Positions 14,071 through 22,542 of a stretch of 47,889 nucleotides of DNA are shown here, piece by piece. Source of the stretch: a virus. The stretch covers positions 1 through 47,889 of the IMG/VR virus record IMGVR_UViG_3300044295_000169; one strand, given 5' to 3'. Made by a program: the position numbers and the translations under genes. The stretch's first letter is position 1. Each line of letters starts with the position of its first letter. Below the pieces are notes generated by a model. The model made no database searches. It saw only the letters and a list, made by a program, of their open reading frames with translations, and had not been told where the DNA came from.

Positions 14071-15300
14071 TCAGAGATCTTCGCCGTCTGGATCGAACCC
14101 GCCATCGTCGTCAGGCAGAGTAGCGACTGCACGTTTCTTTGCAGGCCGTTTCTTTGCAGGCCGGACGGGAACAACTTCCGGTTCTGGTTCGGGTTGTGGT
14201 GGCGTTTCTTTCGCTGCTGCAGCATCAGCCTTGATGCGTGCAGCATTCTCCAGACACATTGTATGCCAGCCGTCCAGACCAATCGGGCATTCTGTCCAGT
14301 TCTCACGTTCCTTGTTGGACAGTTTGATGTCCGAGGGCTTCTTACCCTTGTCTGTGTCGCCATGATAAGTGGCACTCAGCAGGTTCAGAGCCTTGATGAA
14401 TGGACCCATGATCTCGCGGTCGCGGTCCTTGCTGCCACCCTCGCTGAACAATGTGTTCCAGTAGCCGGAGACTGCATGGCAGACGCTGCCCTTGCTGCAG
14501 TCCTTACCGTTGGCCAGCTTCTCGACAAACACGGTGAACGCATGAGTCAGGTCAGCATCAACCTTGACGACATCTGATTCCAGAGGCTCGACCGTGTCGA
14601 TAGACCATGCGTAACCGAGAGCGGCGATGTAGGCCAGACTGATCTTCAGTCCGCCGTATCCGCCGTCGTTGTCTTTCGCATCGAGAACGATTGTGACGAA
14701 CTTTGCAAGGTTCTTGTGGACTTCAAGGAAACGCAGCATCTCGCTGTGCAGGAACTTCACTGCATCGCTGACAGTCTGCCCACCTTCAAGCAGCCAGACC
14801 AGACGGGCAGCAGTCGCCAGACATGTCACCCATTTCTTGCGACGGCTTGCAGTCTTGTTCCAGTCAGCGGAAATGAGTTCATCGATCAGCGGACTGCGGA
14901 ACAGAACGTCGGCGTGATTACGGCCCTTGCCAGTGTCTACGCTGTCGGCGGTTTCTGGATCGACACCTGAGACAATAACGCAATCGAATTCAGACTGAGC
15001 ATCCGGCCATACCTGACCAGACTCAAGAGCCTGCTGAGCCATCAGGAAACCGTGCAGGCGGTGCTGTCCACTGACGCACTGACCTTCGGTATCAAAGATC
15101 AAAGGTTCGCCGTTCAGCTTCCACTTGCCACGCAGAAACTCGTTGGCGTAAATTGCTGCCAGACCCTTGCTGAATGGGCGGTTACGCTTGTTGTGGTCAG
15201 CAACTACGCCAGCGGCGAATGCTTTGGTCACGCAAGCTACGCGACTCGCGATTGTGGATTGGGGCTTCTTGCACTTCTTCAACAGATTCTCGAACGACAT
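14071..15300 (-). CDS. ParB-like nuclease-domain protein
   Basis: A 409-aa protein with an N-terminal ParB-type core: a short helix-rich segment, then FDTEGQCVSGQHRLHGF, with the GQHRL motif at 78-82. The rest is helical, with a low-complexity tail of Lys-Pro-Ala repeats (PAKKRPAKKR) encoded by a direct repeat at about 14134..14163, then an Asp-rich end. ATG 15300 has GGAG 9 nt upstream. ParB-like phage proteins can bind DNA or hydrolyse nucleotides. It lies between the modification cluster and the recombination genes. Confidence 0.75.
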   Translation of the reverse strand: MSFENLLKKCKKPQSTIASRVACVTKAFAAGVVADHNKRNRPFSKGLAAIYANEFLRGKWKLNGEPLIFDTEGQCVSGQHRLHGFLMAQQALESGQVWPDAQSEFDCVIVSGVDPETADSVDTGKGRNHADVLFRSPLIDELISADWNKTASRRKKWVTCLATAARLVWLLEGGQTVSDAVKFLHSEMLRFLEVHKNLAKFVTIVLDAKDNDGGYGGLKISLAYIAALGYAWSIDTVEPLESDVVKVDADLTHAFTVFVEKLANGKDCSKGSVCHAVSGYWNTLFSEGGSKDRDREIMGPFIKALNLLSATYHGDTDKGKKPSDIKLSNKERENWTECPIGLDGWHTMCLENAARIKADAAAAKETPPQPEPEPEVVPVRPAKKRPAKKRAVATLPDDDGGFDPDGEDL

Positions 15301-15328
15301 GGGGGTGAACTCCACTAAAGAAACTGAA

Positions 15329-15379
15329 ACGATCCTGCGGCTGATTGCCTTGTGGGGGCAGTCTAGCAAGCAGGATCGT
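15329..15379 (-). terminator. long hairpin between modification cluster and ParB-like gene
   Basis: ACGATCCTGC (15329..15338) and GCAGGATCGT (15370..15379) pair perfectly. Inside, GATTGCC and GGCAGTC extend the stem. In the leftward transcript it is followed by UUUCAGUUUCUUU, which is terminator-like. It falls in the 108-bp gap after the glycosyltransferase stop and just before the ParB-like start. Confidence 0.6.
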
Positions 15380-15408
15380 CATGTCAAACGCAAATCTTGA
15401 AATTTGTT

Positions 15409-16194
15409 TCAGAATTTCTCCGATTCATAGGATTTGGTTTCTTGACGGGTTTTCATCATGTCCCTTAGAGCCTTGCCCCGGATAGCAGCATTCGGGTTGA
15501 CTTCGCCGTCCAAAGTCATTGTGACTCGCCCACACCAGTTGCGACCGTCCTGTCCGAGATGCAGTACCTCGAAGGGTGGTCTCAGCTTTTCTGCGGGGGA
15601 CCATTTCTGCTGGAAGAATGAGTCACCGCCGCCTGCATGTTTCCAGTTTGTCTGGTGCCACGGTGCAGGGCCAAGGTGCCAGTCAGAGCCGTGGAATATC
15701 TGGGTGTAACCAGCCCATTCGACTTGCTGGCGATGCAGTGGAAACTGTTTCCAGTAAGGTTCCTGGGGAAGATGATCGGGTACATCGACCATCATGCGGC
15801 GAAGCGGGGTGTACAGGAATCCCGGACGCATCTGCATTGCAAGAGGTTTAGATGCGTCGAATGTATATCCCGTGCGGTCAGGAATTGCGAAAGACCAGTC
15901 GATAAACTGCGGCCAACAGATATCAGCATCCATGATGCAGATCCAGCCGTCACGCCCAACACGGTCGAAGGTTTCCTCCAATGCGAGGTACTTGTTGAAG
16001 TACGCTCCATTCAAGTAGAACGCATCGGTGTAATGACAGTGTACCTCGTTCTTCTCGCAGACGTAGGGTGTCTGTCGGTCCTTGCGAGTCGTGATGACGT
16101 GGATCTCAGAGAAGTGATGTTTGTTGACAGGCAGAGTTCTGGAAAGGAAATCAGCATACTCTACACACACGATGAACGCTTTTAACGGGGTCAT
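15409..16194 (-). CDS. GT-A-fold glycosyltransferase-like protein
   Basis: A 261-aa protein with the GT-A signature: a beta-alpha N-terminus (KAFIVCVEYADFL), then WICIMDADICWP with the metal-binding DAD at 89-91. The C-terminal third carries an H-rich block (GSDWHLGPAPWHQTNW) and LHLGQDGRNWCGR, typical of GT-A acceptor regions. It would transfer a nucleotide-sugar unit to a phage or host acceptor in the cytoplasm; the acceptor is unknown. The start lies 1 nt after the radical SAM stop, so the genes are coupled. Confidence 0.68.
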   Translation of the reverse strand: MTPLKAFIVCVEYADFLSRTLPVNKHHFSEIHVITTRKDRQTPYVCEKNEVHCHYTDAFYLNGAYFNKYLALEETFDRVGRDGWICIMDADICWPQFIDWSFAIPDRTGYTFDASKPLAMQMRPGFLYTPLRRMMVDVPDHLPQEPYWKQFPLHRQQVEWAGYTQIFHGSDWHLGPAPWHQTNWKHAGGGDSFFQQKWSPAEKLRPPFEVLHLGQDGRNWCGRVTMTLDGEVNPNAAIRGKALRDMMKTRQETKSYESEKF

Positions 16195-16195
16195 G

Positions 16196-17128
16196 TCAGG
16201 TTCCTAAATACTTAATGACAGGACGGTCGGTTGAATGGACTTCTTCTTCAGTGCTCAGAATTTGCAGGAGTCCATTTTTCATTTGCAGGTGGCTGTACTG
16301 CTGGGTTACATGAGTTACATTGTCGTGCTGGGCATGAGAGCCGTGACCCTTGAGGGGCACTAAACAGTTGTGACAGTGCTGGCGAACCTGCGGAGCAAAC
16401 TCTGTCATTGACTTCTTCCACCATGCAGTACCGAAGTCGTCATTTGCTACGATCGGGATGCCGGTGTCAGGATACTCTGGATCGTGCTGATTGAGGATAG
16501 CTTGACTGCCTGCAATCTCGCAGAAGAACCCACGCACCTGACCACGGAACTCACAAATCATTGCAGACCAATGTTGATTGATATCGCACTGGCTGATCAA
16601 TTCCCATCGACGTTCCTCGGGGATACCGAGGTCGATCATAGAGCCGTGAACCGGGGAGTGTCGGCTGTCTGTCTGATTACCAAACGGCTTTGACTCTGGC
16701 CACGATGCCTTGAACTCATCGTAGGCTGCTTGGTTCAGGTGACAGTTCAGGTTGCTCATGTTCGGGTTGAATGTCTCCCGCATGATGCTACCTTTACCGC
16801 GAGGATTGTTACACCAGATACCGCACTGCTCCTTCGGGAAGTAGTTTCTGAGGATGGAACAGATGTCGGCGAATTGCGGGTGTAATGCAGGGTTGCCTCC
16901 GAAGATCCCGATCAGTCCCCAGTAGCCTCTCATTGACTTCAGGGCAATCTCAAAGTTCTCCAGTGACATGAACGTGGACTTGCCACGGAACTGACTGCCT
17001 TGCGTGCAGTTACTGCAAGCGAGGTCGCAGGCTCGTGTCAGGTGGATCTGCATGACCCCTTCACGAAACTTGCCCGGTCGCCGTTGGTTGGGGGCTACCA
17101 TTCGAGACAGACATTCTTGCTCTTGCAT
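16196..17128 (-). CDS. radical SAM enzyme
   Basis: A 310-aa radical SAM protein. The iron-sulfur motif is C34-x3-C38-x2-C41 (CDLACSNC), preceded by MQIHLTRA. FGGNPALHP at 76-84 is the SAM-binding GGE-like block, with Asn in place of the usual Glu. Later cysteines (CDINQHW, MICEF, FFCEI, CHNC) suggest an auxiliary SPASM-like cluster. I chose ATG 17128; a start at 17053 would avoid the 68-nt overlap with the upstream gene. It lies between glycosyltransferase genes, so modifying sugars, peptides or nucleobases is plausible. Substrate unknown. Confidence 0.8.
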   Translation of the reverse strand: MQEQECLSRMVAPNQRRPGKFREGVMQIHLTRACDLACSNCTQGSQFRGKSTFMSLENFEIALKSMRGYWGLIGIFGGNPALHPQFADICSILRNYFPKEQCGIWCNNPRGKGSIMRETFNPNMSNLNCHLNQAAYDEFKASWPESKPFGNQTDSRHSPVHGSMIDLGIPEERRWELISQCDINQHWSAMICEFRGQVRGFFCEIAGSQAILNQHDPEYPDTGIPIVANDDFGTAWWKKSMTEFAPQVRQHCHNCLVPLKGHGSHAQHDNVTHVTQQYSHLQMKNGLLQILSTEEEVHSTDRPVIKYLGT

Positions 17129-18167
17129 TGTACTCGATCCTTTTATCTTCGAGAGCATTGGCGAGGTGGGTACTGACAGTAACGTAGTTGTACCGAAACT
17201 GAGCTTTGAAAGCGAAGTCATGCTGACGTTCAAGGTCGTAGTTTGCGACTGCTTCTTCAAGCGTACATCGCAGCAGGTTCATGTTGATGTCAGGATGGAC
17301 TCGAATCAGATTACCGTCGATCTCTGGTAGAACTTCATCGGTCGGTAGGTCTGTAACCACCTGACAGCCTGCAGCAGTAGCCTCAATGATCTTTCTGAGG
17401 GCGTAACCGTACCGACTGCTGGTGCATACTGCGACCTTGAAGTTTGACAGGAACTGCATGTAGTCTGGCGTGCAGCAGCCTTTACGATGGTAGCCCGGAT
17501 GGTTGAGCCACGTCATACCCAGTTTGGTCTGGAACTGACGCATACGCTGTCTGAGAGGATATGCCGCAGACACTGCTCCAGACATCACTACCTTGTCTCG
17601 GTACTTGTTCCATTCTGGAACGTGATCAAGGTCGAGACTGTGGTAAGTCCGAATCAGATCCTGCTCACGGACGTAAGGTGCAATACGCTTTACGATCCTC
17701 GGGTGGTAGTACACGATCCATGCGTGGCAGGCCATGTCGATAGCAGCCTGACGATGGTACAGAGGATTCTGGTGAGCATCCTTCAGGATAGTGACGTTCA
17801 GACTGTTGTGATACTGCAGGGCCTGAATGTTCTCGAAGCGGGCTTCTGGCTCTCTGAAGTTTCCCGGCTGAACATCCCATTCGCGAATGTCCTGCACGAC
17901 AACGACACTGGGGTTTGTGTGCTCGATGATCTTGCGGACATTTGTTTGTGGGTAGTCAAGGTTGTACCCGCAGTGTCTGTAGCCTTGGCACGCCAGACCG
18001 TTAGTGATTTGCCAACCTTCATCGGTCATGTGTCGTTTCATCGACTCGACACCGAGCACGACTCTTTCAGCACTGCTGTTCGGCGTGAATGCAGGTCTTG
18101 GCAGTTCCTGACAAGTCTGCGTAGGCTTCAGTTGGTTCAATGTCTCTTGGACCGTGCGGGGGTGCAT
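17061..18167 (-). CDS. GT-B-type glycosyltransferase
   Basis: A 368-aa protein resembling GT4-like transferases. The C-terminal half has the nucleotide-sugar block YALRKIIEATAAGCQVV followed by PTDEVLPEIDGNLIRV, the usual place of the conserved E-x7-E pair. A Rossmann-like strand is near residue 88 (NPSVVVVQDIREW). ATG 18167 has GAGG 7 nt upstream. The 3' end overlaps the radical SAM gene by 68 nt. The repeated genome motif at 17392 falls in this nucleotide-sugar block. Confidence 0.68.
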   Translation of the reverse strand: MHPRTVQETLNQLKPTQTCQELPRPAFTPNSSAERVVLGVESMKRHMTDEGWQITNGLACQGYRHCGYNLDYPQTNVRKIIEHTNPSVVVVQDIREWDVQPGNFREPEARFENIQALQYHNSLNVTILKDAHQNPLYHRQAAIDMACHAWIVYYHPRIVKRIAPYVREQDLIRTYHSLDLDHVPEWNKYRDKVVMSGAVSAAYPLRQRMRQFQTKLGMTWLNHPGYHRKGCCTPDYMQFLSNFKVAVCTSSRYGYALRKIIEATAAGCQVVTDLPTDEVLPEIDGNLIRVHPDINMNLLRCTLEEAVANYDLERQHDFAFKAQFRYNYVTVSTHLANALEDKRIEYNARARMSVSNGSPQPTATGQVS

Positions 18168-18175
18168 GGCTATCC

Positions 18176-19516
18176 TCAGAGTAGGGTTAGGGCATCGAAA
18201 TCTTCTCCCGGAAATGTCAAAGCCTGGGGATGTCTTCGGTTTCCCATTGAAGACTTTTCCCCTGTGTGCTGAAGCAGACTGGGAGCGTGAACGTATTCAG
18301 TATAGCCAGACTGGTTCATGGATTCAACTACAGCCCCGTCAAGCGAGTGGTGGCCCCTTTGAGAATCCATACGTCGAGTGATCATGTGAGGGCATGACAG
18401 CAAGGCTATGCAGGCATCGTGAGGGAAGATCAAACCGACAGCACCTCGGCCTAACTGGTGGCTGCGGGTATTGTCTGGAGCGATAGCATAGGCTGCCTCA
18501 ACCCAGCCCTTGCGGTCCTTCACAACCTGTTCGTTCTCCATGAACGTGAACAGATTGAAGTACGCTTTGTCTGGTTTGTTGCATCGCTCGAAGTACGCTT
18601 TCAGATTCTTGACGGCTATGAAGTCATCCTGAAAAATCGCGTAGTATTCTGCCCACGGATCTCTGTTGTAGAGTTCCAGCAGGGTCAGGTGCCAGTGACT
18701 GAACGTGCGGATGTTGGCCCCTCTGAAATGAACGCGACTGTAATTGCATACGTCACCGTAGTTGACCCACGGACCATCGACGAACAGTTCTGGATCAGGG
18801 AAGCCTGCATCAAACAGACTGTTCATTGTTGGCTGTAAGGTTGTTTCGAATCGAGATTGAACCGTAGTCACAGCGTACTGCCAACGGCCTTTGACATAAG
18901 GTACATCAGTCTGTGGACGGTCGTGTCCCTTGTTCCACTGATTTACCAGTCTGGTTAATACGTCTTCGTGTCCGGGATCGCAGAGAACCCTGCGATGACT
19001 GGATGGTGTCGGTCTGAGTCCGAAGTACAGGGACTTGACTTGAGGCTTAGCCCACGCTTCAAACTCTTTGACCTCGCCGTCATGGACACAACCGCAGACG
19101 TATCGAGATGCAGGCACCACAACAGTAGGTTGCTCGAACGGTGCGGGTTCCTGCTTTCCTGACAGTATTGAGGATGCCCAGTCTCCCAGACGGTTCAACT
19201 TCTGTACTCGCTCATCACAGTTACAGGGAGCACCGAGCCATCCGCTGACTCTTTCCTCTGTAATGCCAACTGAAGACAGAGCCTGCTTTATTCTGTCTCC
19301 GAGTCCGGGTGACTCCCGGTAAGTTTCTGAGGAAGAGACTGTACCGCCATACTCCTGAATGATCAGGCGGAGTTGATGCAGGTCGTCTCCAGTTGCGGTG
19401 GTGACAATACGGCGAGACCCATCAGCAGATCGACTGCCGAGGGTTGCCATTGGATTATCACACACGAACTGTTGAGCAAGAATCTCAGGGAGTTTGCCGA
19501 GGGGGGTGGCAGCCAT
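18176..19516 (-). CDS. two-domain glycosyltransferase
   Basis: A 446-aa protein. The N-terminal ~150 residues hold a small domain with CNCDERVQKLNRLG, a C-x-C pattern I have seen fused to glycosyltransferases in phages. The C-terminal ~250 residues are GT-A-like: IFQDDFIAVKN carries the acidic pair, and HAPSLLQHTGEKSSMGN is the usual end block. ATG 19516 has AAGGG 8 nt upstream; a TTG at 19531 is possible but less likely. It opens the modification cluster directly after a cysteine-rich virion gene. Confidence 0.65.
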   Translation of the reverse strand: MAATPLGKLPEILAQQFVCDNPMATLGSRSADGSRRIVTTATGDDLHQLRLIIQEYGGTVSSSETYRESPGLGDRIKQALSSVGITEERVSGWLGAPCNCDERVQKLNRLGDWASSILSGKQEPAPFEQPTVVVPASRYVCGCVHDGEVKEFEAWAKPQVKSLYFGLRPTPSSHRRVLCDPGHEDVLTRLVNQWNKGHDRPQTDVPYVKGRWQYAVTTVQSRFETTLQPTMNSLFDAGFPDPELFVDGPWVNYGDVCNYSRVHFRGANIRTFSHWHLTLLELYNRDPWAEYYAIFQDDFIAVKNLKAYFERCNKPDKAYFNLFTFMENEQVVKDRKGWVEAAYAIAPDNTRSHQLGRGAVGLIFPHDACIALLSCPHMITRRMDSQRGHHSLDGAVVESMNQSGYTEYVHAPSLLQHTGEKSSMGNRRHPQALTFPGEDFDALTLL

Positions 19517-19517
19517 T

Positions 19518-20312
19518 TTATAGCCCTTCAATAGTCATGTCGTAGTATGGTAAAAATTGGTCTCTTGGAATGTACCTTAGACCTCCATTGCTTACTACTT
19601 TTCTCCAAGGAAAGTATGAGCCACCTTTGCATACCTTATATCTTAGAGACGTCGGTATGGAGCCAAAATAGCCGAAGTCCCACTCCTCACTTTCTAGCTG
19701 TCCTGTACTCCAGTTTATAGTTTTTCTAAATAATCTGAAATAGTTTCCGTAATTTGTTTGATTTCCATTCCAGTCAAGTGTCCAGTGGGGGTATCGCGAA
19801 TCTGTTTCGCAAGTATCGCCTACAGGCTGGTATCTTGGTGCCCTCTCTTTGCTGTCCCAGTAGGGACTGCATCTTCCTTCAGGCCGGGCGTATAAATAGT
19901 ATGTTCCTGCAAACGGGCACCCACCTGCTGGCGGTTGGAATATAGGATTCGTAGTAACCGTCAGTTTCCATATTTTCGTATATGTATCAGCCCATATCCC
20001 TGTGTATCCAGGGTAAGTGTCCGTGTAGTCGCCGTACAGAGTTTGACAAGTGCAAACTTTCTCACTGTTATCGCCGATGAATCGACACGCATCCGGTTGT
20101 GTAGGATTTCCTACAATGAGCGGTGGGGCTTTGACTTTTACGCAATTTCCGTCTGAGTATTTAGGCTTAACACATACAGGACATCCCTCAGTGTCGCCAA
20201 CTGGGTAAAATGTGTTGTTGCATCTCGGCCTGAAATCTTCAGCCGCTACTTTCCAAGTTCTGCACATTACAGGACCGGAAGGGTTTCCGGGTTCTACTAC
20301 TGTCGTTGTCAT
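19518..20312 (-). CDS. cysteine-rich hypothetical virion protein
   Basis: A 264-aa protein with about 13 cysteines, many in pairs (CPVC, CTC, CRF, CPF, CKGG), plus many Tyr, Trp and Gly. This suggests a disulfide- or zinc-stabilised beta fold. I do not recognise a family. It overlaps the upstream tail gene by 4 nt (ATGA) and precedes the glycosyltransferase cluster. It reads more AT-rich than its neighbours, which hints at separate origin. A tail-tip or decoration role is inferred from position only. Confidence 0.55.
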   Translation of the reverse strand: MTTTVVEPGNPSGPVMCRTWKVAAEDFRPRCNNTFYPVGDTEGCPVCVKPKYSDGNCVKVKAPPLIVGNPTQPDACRFIGDNSEKVCTCQTLYGDYTDTYPGYTGIWADTYTKIWKLTVTTNPIFQPPAGGCPFAGTYYLYARPEGRCSPYWDSKERAPRYQPVGDTCETDSRYPHWTLDWNGNQTNYGNYFRLFRKTINWSTGQLESEEWDFGYFGSIPTSLRYKVCKGGSYFPWRKVVSNGGLRYIPRDQFLPYYDMTIEGL

Positions 20313-21424
20313 TCAAACTGCCCTCCAGTTCCTGCTCCGGGGGATGTCCCTGTTCCTTGTCCGGGAGTTGTGCCTGTTCCTGGACCTGCTTGACCGTCAT
20401 TGTAACCTATCGAGTATCCGTCTTTGTATCCCTGATAGAAACCTTCCTCGTAGTCTGACCACATGAAGGTTCCTGTACCTGTACCAGTTCCGGTCATGTC
20501 TCCATAGGTTCCAGTTGCAGGCTCAAGGTTCGTGCCTGTTCCGAACTGCTGGTACTGACCAGTTCCCGATGCTGTACCTGTAGGACCAGCGAAGATTACT
20601 CTGTCGTCATACGGATTACCAGCAGCCCCGTCGATGTACCCATTGGTATATCCGTACTGGAATCCTACTGTACTTCCTGTGTTGACTGGTTGTTGAGGCA
20701 CAGTTCCTTGAACGCACACTTGAAGAATAGCATCTAGACAGCAATCACCTGACGCTGGATCTGGCCACGTCATTGTTATTTCACCGTCCATCACGGTCGC
20801 TGTGGTTGCATCGCTACCATCAGGATACTCAGCTTCGAGGTAGTCTCCAATGTCGAATACCCACATTTGACGTATCGGGTCCCAGACAACGTCAAAATCA
20901 ATAGGCGGGAGCACAATAACTCCGTACTGTTGGGGCCACCTCTGTTCTCCTAAACTAACTCTCCACTCATCAAATGTTTCAATACCATGAAGAATCATAT
21001 CTCCATTATCAAAACATTCGCAAGGACATACATCACTGGGACTGTTCTGTCCGCCACCTGAATGCAGGGGAATGTATTCACTGCCTGCACGCTTCACCCA
21101 GATGTAGTCGCCAGTCTTTGCACTGAACGACGTGGATCGGTTGGTGATCTTCTCCCGGTTCTCTGCAGTGTCAGGGGCTACTTCACGGTCCAGCGTATCC
21201 TCAGCAGGGATCTTGTACCGGACGATCAGACCGTCAGCCTGAGTGTACCCAGTCTCCGGGTTTGTCGCTGCAGGAAGATCGGCCAGCATCTTCACATAGT
21301 ACATATCAGCGGACGTTGTATAACGCCGCTGTATGTTTTCTGGGGAAGAGGTAGGTTGCTGGCCGAATACTTTGCGGTGTATCTCGCGAGCATCTTCAAT
21401 GCTGAATACGCCGAAACGGTTCAT
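20309..21424 (-). CDS. tail-tip/structural protein with Gly-Tyr repeats
   Basis: A 371-aa probable virion protein. The first 230 residues are mixed alpha/beta (with CPCECFD near 131). The rest is low-complexity: two Y-x2-G-Y repeat blocks (YGYTNGYIDGAAG near 254 and GFYQGYKDGYSIGYNDG near 325) separated by Gly-Thr runs (GTGTGTGT). Such elastic repeats are common in tail appendages. It lies downstream of the tape-measure gene between two unrecognised proteins, overlapping each by 4 nt. Confidence 0.6.
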   Translation of the reverse strand: MNRFGVFSIEDAREIHRKVFGQQPTSSPENIQRRYTTSADMYYVKMLADLPAATNPETGYTQADGLIVRYKIPAEDTLDREVAPDTAENREKITNRSTSFSAKTGDYIWVKRAGSEYIPLHSGGGQNSPSDVCPCECFDNGDMILHGIETFDEWRVSLGEQRWPQQYGVIVLPPIDFDVVWDPIRQMWVFDIGDYLEAEYPDGSDATTATVMDGEITMTWPDPASGDCCLDAILQVCVQGTVPQQPVNTGSTVGFQYGYTNGYIDGAAGNPYDDRVIFAGPTGTASGTGQYQQFGTGTNLEPATGTYGDMTGTGTGTGTFMWSDYEEGFYQGYKDGYSIGYNDGQAGPGTGTTPGQGTGTSPGAGTGGQFE

Positions 21425-22542
21425 GGTATTACCAGATTGTTGTTTGATACGAAGGTATGCAGGTTAGCCTCAACAGGCAACTCAGGATCGATGTAGGCAA
21501 AGTCTGTTTGTGGATCTGCGGTTTGAAGGTCTGCGAATGGGAAACCCTGACCGAAAGGAGTCAGCGGCCACGGTTCTTGAGCAAAGTCTCCCCTGCCGTT
21601 GATCGGAATCGGCAGCAGTACGTTTAAGAGGGGAGGGGATGTATTCGGAGCGAGCAGCCCGAGGGTATGCTTAGAAACTCTTCGATGAGCATCTCGGAAG
21701 TACCCTTGGTCTCCTACAAACACCGGACGGCGATCGATTACGAATACAGCAGTCAAAGTAACGAAGTGATGCTCTGTCTGAGTTCCTGAGCCTGACTGAC
21801 CTGCGGGGGTTCCAATGTTGACTACTCGACGGTTCTCAGTAACCCCGATCCGTTCACAGAGAACGTGTCGAGGGGCAGCGTTCTTGAATGTGTTGATCTG
21901 AGCAGAGTTGATCTTGCCGATGTACTGATTGATGTTGCTGTAGTCGAACCCGGCGTATTGTTTGTTCCATGTGAACGTATGAACTTCCAGTTCCAGTGGT
22001 ATCTCAATACCTTCAGTGATGGGCAGTCCGTTCGGATGTAACAGTACGTCACCGTTTGCATCGTGATACTTTGTGACAGTAACAGTGCGAGTGTCAGCAC
22101 TCCATACTACAGGCTCATCCCAAGGATAGACAATGACTTCCTTTTCTTCGGGAGTCCCGCCTGTACCAGTTTCCCTCAGCTTGTCTCTGGTGCCTCTGTT
22201 GCCCCTACCACGGTCTTCTCCGGGGAACAGGTCACGCAGCCATTGGCCGGTCTCGTAGGTGACTGCAACACGCCAGAACGGCCTGCCAGCATTCTGATCT
22301 TCCTTGACGCCACTGCATTCTTTCAGCAGCAGGTCTGGCCTGCCGGGGTAATGACTGAGGCCGATAGTGAATGTTGGCTCTGCCTGCTGATTGAATGACG
22401 GAAGGTAGTATTGTACGTCCGTAGAGTCTTCGAGAGGGCTGGTCATGCGAACCAGCCATTCGACATTCAAGGACACAGTACCCCACGATGCAGACAGCAC
22501 TTCTGTATCGAGGGGTACGCCGATAATTTCTTCGAGAGCCAT
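21421..22542 (-). CDS. tail protein downstream of the tape measure
   Basis: A 373-aa protein of unknown family, beta-rich with no membrane segment. Position directly after the tape-measure gene (1-nt overlap) is where distal tail or tail-tip proteins are encoded in siphoviruses, so I call it a tail component by synteny. Segments such as LHPNGLPITEG and VFTWN-like strands look like a beta-sandwich. No catalytic motif is visible. Confidence 0.55.
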   Translation of the reverse strand: MALEEIIGVPLDTEVLSASWGTVSLNVEWLVRMTSPLEDSTDVQYYLPSFNQQAEPTFTIGLSHYPGRPDLLLKECSGVKEDQNAGRPFWRVAVTYETGQWLRDLFPGEDRGRGNRGTRDKLRETGTGGTPEEKEVIVYPWDEPVVWSADTRTVTVTKYHDANGDVLLHPNGLPITEGIEIPLELEVHTFTWNKQYAGFDYSNINQYIGKINSAQINTFKNAAPRHVLCERIGVTENRRVVNIGTPAGQSGSGTQTEHHFVTLTAVFVIDRRPVFVGDQGYFRDAHRRVSKHTLGLLAPNTSPPLLNVLLPIPINGRGDFAQEPWPLTPFGQGFPFADLQTADPQTDFAYIDPELPVEANLHTFVSNNNLVIP

